Below are positions 14,001-20,261 of a stretch of DNA of 22,072 nucleotides, in pieces; within the stretch, counting starts at the first letter, position 1, and every line of letters starts with the position of its first letter. The stretch is taken from NCBI GenBank assembly GCA_041650355.1, contig JBAZLI010000008.1, positions 1-22,072 of the forward strand. Direction: 5' to 3'. Made by a program: the position numbers and the translations under genes. The stretch comes from Candidatus Micrarchaeia archaeon. GTDB lineage: Archaea; Micrarchaeota; Micrarchaeia; Anstonellales; Bilamarchaeaceae. Below the pieces are notes generated by a model. It searched no databases and was not told where the DNA came from. It worked only from the letters and a program-made list of their open reading frames with translations.

Positions 14001-14491
14001 TTTACTACTCTCTCGCCGCCCTGATGGGCATGCTCGTGAAAATCGTGGACCAGCTCGAGGACGTGCTGAAAAACAATTCCCCTGTAAAATACATCCTCGC
14101 AATAATTTACGGCATAATAGGCGGATGCATAATTTCTTATTCCTCATTCTCTTCCCTGTGGATTGCCGCGCTGTTCGCCCAGCTCCTTGCGGGAAAACTG
14201 GATCGCCCGGTGCACATGCTCGGCTTCTCAGCCTCGCTCCTTTTCTCAGCAATATTCGGAATCGCGGACTTCCGGCTTTTCGACACGTTCGCGTTTCTCA
14301 TCGCGGCGTTCATAGATGAATCCAACCCGCTCGGATGGAATCCGGCAATAAGACCCGCGCTCAAGCTGGCTTCACTTGCATTCGCGCTGATTGGGAGATG
14401 GGATTACCTGTTCGCGATACTGCTTTTCGACATTGCTTACTTTGCCGTAGGGATGGTAATTCCGGAAAAGCCGCGAAAGCCAATCAAATAA
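13997..14491 (+). CDS. Integral membrane protein, translationally coupled to deoxyhypusine synthase
   Basis: 164 residues, not recognised. About four or five hydrophobic helices (roughly 1-13, 31-52, 54-66, 78-90, 95-105 and 122-155), with conserved-looking polar spots DQLED, GKLDRPVH and DESNPLGWNPAIRP. The C-terminus is basic (PEKPRKPIK). The GTG at 13997 overlaps the previous stop as GTGA; ATG at 14024 is an alternative without an overlap. The coupling suggests linked expression with deoxyhypusine synthase, but nothing in the sequence ties it to hypusine or polyamines. It converges with scpA, 9 bp apart. Confidence 0.68.
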   Translation: MIYYSLAALMGMLVKIVDQLEDVLKNNSPVKYILAIIYGIIGGCIISYSSFSSLWIAALFAQLLAGKLDRPVHMLGFSASLLFSAIFGIADFRLFDTFAFLIAAFIDESNPLGWNPAIRPALKLASLAFALIGRWDYLFAILLFDIAYFAVGMVIPEKPRKPIK

Positions 14492-14500
14492 TCAGTTGGG

Positions 14501-15250
14501 CTAAGCGATTTTCTTCACGAAAATCTCTCCGAAAAATTCGTCCTGCTTCAAATCCACCATCCTTCTCTGGCAAAGGTGGAGCAGGGGCAGCAGGGTGTAA
14601 ACCATCTCCTCCACCCCTCCGCCGTCAAGCAATTGCGAGAACGTGGTCCACCCCTCCCCGTCAACCTTCCCCTTCACTTTCGTGAACACGCTGTCCATGC
14701 GCTCCTCTATGTCGAATTTCGGGGCAGGAAGATTCATAATCTCGTCCGCGGGCTTCAGTTTCGGAGGAGCCGGGTTGTCGTATTTTATCACCTTCTCCAT
14801 CTCCCGCATCAGGTCCTCCATGGTTATGGGGCCCTTGGGCGGTATGCGCGAAACCAGCTCTATCTGCGGTATCTCCTCTGGCGCGTAATTCTCCGCAACT
14901 TCCTCGGGCTGGGCTTCAACCGCGAAATTGAGCACGTTGCTCTTGTACTTGAGAAGTATCGCGGCCGCCAGTATCACGTTCGCAGGCACGTGCAGTTCCA
15001 AATCCTTCATGTTTTTTATGCGCTTCAGGAACCCGTTGGCGAGCACCGTGATATCTATGTTCCACGGGTCGAGCCGCTCGCTCGCAATCATCTCCAGGAG
15101 CATCTCCTTCCACGTGGGCTTGAGCACCATGCGCTCTATGTCGTTGGCCGAGACATTGCGGCTTGGTTTAGGCTCCGGAGCTTCAGCCGGCTCCTCGTCA
15201 AAGTCAGCGCCCGATGCTTCCAGTTTGCCCTGCGCCTGTTTCGCCTGCAT
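14501..15250 (-). CDS. scpA: Segregation and condensation protein A (kleisin)
   Basis: 249 residues. ScpA bridges the two heads of an SMC dimer in chromosome condensation. The core is W-K-E-M-L-L-E-M-I then ERLDPWNIDITVLANGFLKRI (about 57-77), MKDLELHVPANVILAAAILLKYKS (about 81-104), and a C-terminal winged helix (about 190-249, GEGWTTFSQLL, LLPLLHLCQRRMVDLKQDEFFGEIFV) that contacts the SMC cap. The N-terminal about 35 residues are acidic and low complexity. The ATG at 15250 lies 24.5 bp from a TATA-like element on its strand (TTAAAAA, 15272-15278), so it is probably leaderless. Neither smc nor scpB is in the window, unlike many operons. Confidence 0.88.
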   Translation of the reverse strand: MQAKQAQGKLEASGADFDEEPAEAPEPKPSRNVSANDIERMVLKPTWKEMLLEMIASERLDPWNIDITVLANGFLKRIKNMKDLELHVPANVILAAAILLKYKSNVLNFAVEAQPEEVAENYAPEEIPQIELVSRIPPKGPITMEDLMREMEKVIKYDNPAPPKLKPADEIMNLPAPKFDIEERMDSVFTKVKGKVDGEGWTTFSQLLDGGGVEEMVYTLLPLLHLCQRRMVDLKQDEFFGEIFVKKIA

Positions 15251-15257
15251 AAGCGAG

Positions 15258-15278
15258 TTTTAAAATATTCAGTTTTTA
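15258..15278. promoter_or_regulatory. Divergent TATA boxes for scpA and the CBS-HPF gene
   Basis: TTTTAAAA at 15258-15265 is placed for a plus-strand start near 15287. TAAAAA on the minus strand (15272-15277) is placed 24.5 bp from the scpA ATG. Unlike the other divergent pairs, the two directions seem to have separate, interleaved boxes. Confidence 0.45.
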
Positions 15279-15329
15279 ATCCTAATCAATGCAGGCTTGC
15301 GGGTTCGCATTCAGTTCCGGGTGGTTCCA

Positions 15330-16421
15330 GTGGATTTAACAGAAGCTAAGGTTTTCGACGCGTCAGAGCCCCTGTCGAAGGCCATTGACGAGATTTTAAG
15401 GAGCGGGACAGCGGTTTTCGTAATGAAGGGCGGCAGGTTTTTCGGCCTCATAGACGACAGGAACATGAGCATGGGCATTGCCGACCCGAGCAGGGCGAAA
15501 TGCGAGGGCGCAAGCGTGAAATCCCCCACAGTGCAGACCGGAGCGTCGGTGCAGGAGCGCATGGACGCCTTCCTCTCGGGCCATTTCAAGGCGCTCCCGG
15601 TAGTTGACCCGAAGGGGAAGATAGTAGGTTCCACCTCACGTTCGGATCTGCTCCGCGAGCTGTGCTCCCTGAAGCTGGTCCCGCGCGTCCAGGTCTACCA
15701 GTTCATGAGCAAGCCGGCGTACACGATACGCCACGACCAGACGGTTGCCGACGCGAAGACCATAATGAAGAAAACCGGCGTCCACCGCCTAGTGGTGACG
15801 AGCGGCGAGAACGCAGTCGGAGTAATATCAACATTCGATTTCGCAGGCCTTTTCTCGAAGCCCAGGGAAAGGAAGGGCTACCAGGTGATAAGCCAGATAA
15901 CGAGCTCGGAATCCAAGAAGATAGACGATATACTAAGGGAGCGGTTCTCTTCGGTGCCCGAAACCTTCACGCTGGACGAGGCGGCCGAGAAAATGGCGTC
16001 CGAAGGAGTTTCGTCCCTGGTCATCCTGGACGGCATGAAGCCCACGGGCCTGATATCCGCAACCGACGTTTTCAAGGTGGTGCGCAGGCTCTTCGAAAAC
16101 GAGAAGGACGTCATGGTGAGCGGGCTCGACCCGGAGCACCTCGTCTACTACGGGCGGATAAAGGAAGGCGTGCTCGGTTCGGTGAAGAAGTTCGAGAAAT
16201 CCTTCAACATAGACAACCTCGCGGTGCACTTCAAGAAGGGCAAGACCATGTACGAAGCCACTGTCCACATGGACCTCAACGGGAGGCACGTCGCGTTCAA
16301 ATGCGAGGCCCACGAGCTCGGCGAAGCGGTAGCGATGATTTCGAAGGAATTAAAAATAATCTTTGAGAAAGCAAAAAGCGAGAAAATGCAGCTCAAGAAG
16401 CGCGAGAGGGATATTGAATGA
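15330..16421 (+). CDS. Four-CBS-domain protein with C-terminal HPF/RaiA-like domain
   Basis: 363 residues. Four CBS motifs: about 9-46 (AIDEILRSGTAVFVMKGG), 64-108 (VVDPKGKIVGSTSRSDLL), 124-174 (VADAKTIMKKTGVHRLVV, GVISTFDF) and 208-252 (VILDGMKPTGLISATDVF). CBS pairs usually bind adenine nucleotides. The tail (about 290-350) reads as three strands and a helix (LAVHFKKG, YEATVHMDL, HVAFKCEAHELGEAVAMISKELKIIFEK) resembling ribosome hibernation-promoting factor, so this may be an energy-sensing ribosome-binding protein; that is inference. Start chosen at GTG 15330, five bases after GGGTGG; TTG at 15297 is the longer alternative. Its stop overlaps the pilin-like gene as ATGA. Confidence 0.8.
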   Translation: MDLTEAKVFDASEPLSKAIDEILRSGTAVFVMKGGRFFGLIDDRNMSMGIADPSRAKCEGASVKSPTVQTGASVQERMDAFLSGHFKALPVVDPKGKIVGSTSRSDLLRELCSLKLVPRVQVYQFMSKPAYTIRHDQTVADAKTIMKKTGVHRLVVTSGENAVGVISTFDFAGLFSKPRERKGYQVISQITSSESKKIDDILRERFSSVPETFTLDEAAEKMASEGVSSLVILDGMKPTGLISATDVFKVVRRLFENEKDVMVSGLDPEHLVYYGRIKEGVLGSVKKFEKSFNIDNLAVHFKKGKTMYEATVHMDLNGRHVAFKCEAHELGEAVAMISKELKIIFEKAKSEKMQLKKRERDIE

Positions 16422-16837
16422 GGAAAGGCCAGGTAAGCACCGAACTGCTCGTAGTGATAGGCTTCGTGGTACTGCTTTTCATACCCCTAATAATGCTCGT
16501 CTACTACAAGACCAGCGAGCTCAATAGGGACATAGACGGCATGCAGAGCCGTTTGCTCACGTCCAAGCTCGCTTTCATAGCCAACTCCCTCGGGTACATG
16601 GGTAGCGGGAACGCCCTCAAGTCCGAATTCACGCTCCCTGACAGGGTGCGCACCCTGGAATTTAGGCCCCTGGGAGCCGGCGGGGGCGAAGTGCTCATCA
16701 CGCTCAGCGACGGGAGCCAGGTTTCGCAGGTTACCAGCTTCCCGTTCGACAGCCCGATGAAATACTCGGGTGGCAACAGCTACAAGCTCGAGTTTTTTTC
16801 CAACGGCGGAATAATCTACGTAAAAAGTTCAGCCTGA
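16418..16837 (+). CDS. Class III signal peptide (pilin/archaellin-like) protein
   Basis: 139 residues. MRKGQVSTELLVVIGFVV is the archaeal class III signal: a short basic leader ending in Gly, then Q-x-S-x-E and a hydrophobic helix to about residue 30. An EppA-type prepilin peptidase would cut between Gly4 and Gln5, leaving a pilin-like subunit with an assembling N-terminal helix. The rest is a small beta-rich domain (GGEVLITLSDGSQVSQVTSF, YKLEFFSNGGIIYV). It could be a pilin or a minor surface component. The ATGA overlap with the CBS-HPF gene means co-translation, an odd pairing. Confidence 0.82.
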   Translation: MRKGQVSTELLVVIGFVVLLFIPLIMLVYYKTSELNRDIDGMQSRLLTSKLAFIANSLGYMGSGNALKSEFTLPDRVRTLEFRPLGAGGGEVLITLSDGSQVSQVTSFPFDSPMKYSGGNSYKLEFFSNGGIIYVKSSA

Positions 16838-16853
16838 TTTTGATTCCCAAGCT

Positions 16854-17996
16854 TCATTCCAAACTGAATGCGGTTTCCCCTCTGATGATGGTTTTAACCG
16901 CCCTGCCCCTCAATCTTTTCCCCTCGAAAGGAGTCCATTTGGACTTGCTGCAAAAATCCGCGCCCCGCACAGTCCACTCCCTCTTCAAATCCGCGAGTGT
17001 TATGTTCCCCACATAACCAGGCCCGATGCGCCCGTAATCCTTCAGGCCCATTATCCTGGCCGGATTTTCCGAAAATCGCTTGGCTATCCAGCCCAGGTCC
17101 ACCATCCCTTTAGAATAAGCGTCCAGGAAAAGCGAAAGCGCAGTTTCGAGCCCTGGGAATCCGAACGCGCCCTTCCTCTTGTCCTCGAGCGTATGCGGCG
17201 CGTGGTCTGTCGCAACCGCATCTATCTCCTCCAGCCTCGTCCACAATTCCGAAACAGCCCCTATGGTTTCCAGCCCGGGCTTCACGAGCGCCCTGCAGTC
17301 CCCGTCTTCGAAATCCGACCTGCACAGGAAAAGGTGGTGCGGCGTCACGTCAGCAGTCGCAAGCTTCCATTTCTTCGCCGCCCCGAGCACTGCCTCGTTG
17401 GGCACATGGGTGATATGCACCTTCCGCTTCGCCTTTTCCGCAATCCCCACGGCCAGCCCGATTTCCCTTGGCTCTGCGTGCACGAATACCTGTCTTTCCT
17501 TTGGAAAGGCTTTCATGTGCGCGGCTACGCTCTTTTCATCCTGCATGAGCAGATTGCCCGTGGTCATCCCGAGATACATCTTTAGGCTCTCAGGGTTCGC
17601 TTCCTTCACTTCCTGCAGGTTGCTCTCAGTGGCGCCGAAGTGGAACCGCACCTCGCACCGGGATTTCGCCGCGAGCCTTTTCTTCTCCTCCAGCGCCCCC
17701 TTGGTTACAGTGGGCTTCGGGACGTTGTTCGGCATGTCGTACACGAGCGTGTAGCCCCCTGCAACCGCAGCAGAGCCGCCGCTTTTGAAATCCTCCTTCC
17801 AGGTTTCCCCCGGCTCCCTGAAATGCACGTGCATGTCTATGAGGCCCGGGAACGCGACCAGCCCTGAAGCGTCCAATATCTCTTCGCCCTTTGAATCCAG
17901 CCCCTTTCCCACTTTCGCGATGCGCCCATCTGCAATAAGTATGTCCGTCTGCCTGAATTCGGAGTCCACGTACGCGGTCGCGTTCCTTATGAGCAT
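16854..17996 (-). CDS. pyrC: Dihydroorotase (class I)
   Basis: 380 residues, slightly short for class I (about 420). It cyclises N-carbamoyl-aspartate to dihydroorotate in pyrimidine synthesis. The amidohydrolase metal ligands are all visible: DMHVHFREPG (His56, His58, Arg60 for substrate), Lys139 in SLKMYLG (the class I position that may be carboxylated or aspartate), His173 in FVHAEP, His197 in ITHV and Asp264 in ATDHAPH. DMPNN (88-92) binds substrate. The ATG at 17996 has GAGGG upstream. The shared TATA palindrome at 18027-18036 would start the message near 18006, giving a 10-nt leader. No other pyr gene is nearby. An allantoinase or hydantoinase reading is less likely. Confidence 0.9.
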   Translation of the reverse strand: MLIRNATAYVDSEFRQTDILIADGRIAKVGKGLDSKGEEILDASGLVAFPGLIDMHVHFREPGETWKEDFKSGGSAAVAGGYTLVYDMPNNVPKPTVTKGALEEKKRLAAKSRCEVRFHFGATESNLQEVKEANPESLKMYLGMTTGNLLMQDEKSVAAHMKAFPKERQVFVHAEPREIGLAVGIAEKAKRKVHITHVPNEAVLGAAKKWKLATADVTPHHLFLCRSDFEDGDCRALVKPGLETIGAVSELWTRLEEIDAVATDHAPHTLEDKRKGAFGFPGLETALSLFLDAYSKGMVDLGWIAKRFSENPARIMGLKDYGRIGPGYVGNITLADLKREWTVRGADFCSKSKWTPFEGKRLRGRAVKTIIRGETAFSLE

Positions 17997-18026
17997 GTGC
18001 GTCCCTCTATAGGTTTAGCCACTATG

Positions 18027-18036
18027 TTTTTAAAAA
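18027..18036. promoter_or_regulatory. Shared palindromic TATA box (dihydroorotase / exported protein-pheS operon)
   Basis: TTTTTAAAAA, a perfect palindrome centred at 18031.5. It is 25.5 bp from the plus-strand ATG at 18057 (leaderless) and 35.5 bp from the pyrC ATG, leaving a short leader that contains the GAGGG ribosome site. Confidence 0.6.
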
Positions 18037-18056
18037 TAGCCCACGAATCCGAACCC

Positions 18057-18863
18057 ATGAGAAAGCTTCTGTCGTTGCTTCTTGTCGCGTCCGTGGTGTT
18101 CGCCAACTTCCAGCTCCAGAACCAGGAAATCGCAGTGAAAATCAGCGAGGACGGGAGCGCCATAGTCGAGGAGCGCCTCAACCTCATCGTGTTCAGCCAG
18201 TACAGCATGCAGCTCTACGAGACCGGCTACGACAAGAACACGCTCGCGGGCTGGCAGGAAATCACGAACATAAGCGAGATAAAGGCCCACGTAAGCACTA
18301 AGGACTCGGACGTGCGGGACCTCATAATCCGGCCCCAGCCCCTGGAAAAATCCCTTTCAGCAGGGGACGTGTGGTACGGCCAGATAATACTGGATTACTC
18401 TGTTTACCCATATTACGACAAGTACGGCGAGCCGATAAACGGCACCGGCCTGGTGCAGATTGAGAAATACAAGCCCAGGACCACGCGCTACACGCTCAAC
18501 GGGGGCGCGTTCAACCTCCCGCGCACCGAGCGCGGGGACATCAGGCTCGACAAGGACACCACGCTTGCGATAACCCCGCCTCCGAATTCCATGATAACTT
18601 CGCTCAATCCGCTCCCGCATGATTTGAGCGGCGCGAAGCTGCCGTTGCGTTCAAGGGTGCTGAGCTGGAACGGCCTCACGCTCGTGCAGTTTTCGTTCGA
18701 GTACGAAATCGAGCAGAGCCTGGACAAGGAAGTGCTCCAGTTCTTCTCCGAGGTCCAGAACAGCATACGCGCGAGCCTGGTGAGCACAGAGGGCTTCGCG
18801 GCCGTGGGTATAGCGGTCTTCCTGATACTGGCTTACTTCTACCTTCGGCTTTCCAGGAGATAG
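18057..18863 (+). CDS. Exported, C-terminally membrane-anchored protein of unknown function
   Basis: 268 residues. It starts with a Sec signal (MRKLLSLLLVASVVFA, cut after Ala16), then an extracellular beta-rich domain (QEIAVKISEDGSAIVEERLNL and following), and ends with one membrane helix (about 246-264) and a basic tail LRLSRR, so most of it faces outwards. The VKISEDGSAIVEE strand pattern is faintly like DUF2207-type ectodomains, not enough to assign. The ATG at 18057 is fixed by the TATA palindrome 25.5 bp upstream; a longer reading from 17997 runs through that box. It is the first gene of an operon with pheS (9-bp gap) and the glycosylatable membrane protein. Confidence 0.75.
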   Translation: MRKLLSLLLVASVVFANFQLQNQEIAVKISEDGSAIVEERLNLIVFSQYSMQLYETGYDKNTLAGWQEITNISEIKAHVSTKDSDVRDLIIRPQPLEKSLSAGDVWYGQIILDYSVYPYYDKYGEPINGTGLVQIEKYKPRTTRYTLNGGAFNLPRTERGDIRLDKDTTLAITPPPNSMITSLNPLPHDLSGAKLPLRSRVLSWNGLTLVQFSFEYEIEQSLDKEVLQFFSEVQNSIRASLVSTEGFAAVGIAVFLILAYFYLRLSRR

Positions 18864-18872
18864 GTGCTTTTG

Positions 18873-20261
18873 ATGGAATACAAGTACGAGGCGGAGATGC
18901 TTTCCCATCTGAAAAAGGGCAGGAGGATGGGCCTTGAGGAGCTTGCTTCATCAGTGGGAATAGAGCCCGCGGGCATAATGCGCCCGCTCGTATCCTTGGA
19001 AGAAAAGGGACTGGTGAAAAAAGAAATCAAGGTGAAATCGCTGCCTCCCGAGCCCACGCCGGAATTGAAAAGATACCGTAAAGAAGGCTTTCCGGAGCTG
19101 AACGTTTACAGGAAAGCCCGCGCCGGCAAAACAATCCAGGACTTGTCCCCGGAGGAGAAGCAGTACGGCATCCAGTGGGCCAAGAAAAAGGGGTGGGTCG
19201 AAGTTGTCGGGGGGAAGCTCATTCCAAAAATTGAAAATCTCGACGTCAAGGAAGGGCAGAGTGCGAAACTTGACGATTACTTTTCTGCTGCGGAGCTGAT
19301 TGAACGCGGCCTGCTGGTTGAAAAAACCGAAAAAGAAATCACAATTGAAATAACCGAAAAGGGGCTTTCAGCTGAGTTTTCCCCTGAAGGCATAGCGCAG
19401 CTCACTCCGGAAATGCTCCGCACCGGCTCCTGGAAAGGCAAGAAGTTCAAGCCCTACGACGTAACCGTTCCCTCGAAGGACGCCCGCATAGGCAAGGCGC
19501 ACCCGCTTTCCATAGCCATGGACAGGATACGGGACATATTCGCGGACATGGGGTTCGAGGAGATGGAAGGCAACTACGTGGAAAGCGCGTTCTGGAATTT
19601 CGACTCCCTTTTCCAGCCCCAGGACCACCCGGCCCGCGAACTCGCGGACACATTCTATCTGGAAGGGAGCGAGGAGCTTCCGGGCAAGGAACTCGTGGAA
19701 AGGGTGAAGAAAGCGCACGAGAAAGGGTGGAAATACGCGTGGAGCGAGCGCGAGGCCAGGAAAAGGGTGCTCCGCACGCACACTACCGCCGCGAGCGCGA
19801 GGCACCTCGCGTCCATGAAATCCGCGCCGAAAAAATATTTCGCAATAGGAAGAGTGTTCAGGAACGAGGCCACGGATTACAAGCACCTCGCCGAGTTCCA
19901 CCAGGTGGAAGGAATAGTCGCGTGGGAGGATGCAACTTTTAGGGACCTGCTCGGCCTCTTAACCGAGTTCTATTCCAAGCTGGGATTCAAGCGCATAAAA
20001 TTCCGGCCGAGCTACTTTCCGTACACAGAGCCCAGCCTCGAGGTAATAGCCTATTTCGAGCCCAGGAAGGAATGGGTGGAAATGGGCGGGGCGGGCATAA
20101 TGAGGCCCGAAGTCTCGATTCCGCTGGCTAACACTTATCCGGTGCTCGCATGGGGTCTAAGCCTGGAGCGCCCGCTCATGATGCTCATGGGCCTCACGGA
20201 CATCAGGACGTTCTACAAGAACGACCTGGGATGGCTCAGGAAGGCAAGGGTAAAAATATGA
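18873..20261 (+). CDS. pheS: Phenylalanine-tRNA ligase alpha subunit
   Basis: 462 residues, archaeal/eukaryotic type. The N-terminal part (about 1-190) contains winged-helix-like segments (SHLKKGRRMGLEELASSVG, LVSLEEKGLVKKE; later LIERGLLVEKTEKEI, then KGLSAEFSPEG). The class II catalytic core follows: GFEEMEGNYVESAFWNFDSLFQPQDHPAR, LRTHTTAASAR, motif 2 VFRNEATDYKHLAEFHQVEG, and motif 3 GAGIMRPEVSIPLANTYPVLAWGLSLERPLMML. It attaches Phe to tRNA-Phe with the beta chain. The ATG at 18873 follows AGGTG by six bases; GTG at 18864 would add three residues. pheT is not next; instead the stop overlaps a membrane-protein gene by ATGA. Confidence 0.95.
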   Translation: MEYKYEAEMLSHLKKGRRMGLEELASSVGIEPAGIMRPLVSLEEKGLVKKEIKVKSLPPEPTPELKRYRKEGFPELNVYRKARAGKTIQDLSPEEKQYGIQWAKKKGWVEVVGGKLIPKIENLDVKEGQSAKLDDYFSAAELIERGLLVEKTEKEITIEITEKGLSAEFSPEGIAQLTPEMLRTGSWKGKKFKPYDVTVPSKDARIGKAHPLSIAMDRIRDIFADMGFEEMEGNYVESAFWNFDSLFQPQDHPARELADTFYLEGSEELPGKELVERVKKAHEKGWKYAWSEREARKRVLRTHTTAASARHLASMKSAPKKYFAIGRVFRNEATDYKHLAEFHQVEGIVAWEDATFRDLLGLLTEFYSKLGFKRIKFRPSYFPYTEPSLEVIAYFEPRKEWVEMGGAGIMRPEVSIPLANTYPVLAWGLSLERPLMMLMGLTDIRTFYKNDLGWLRKARVKI

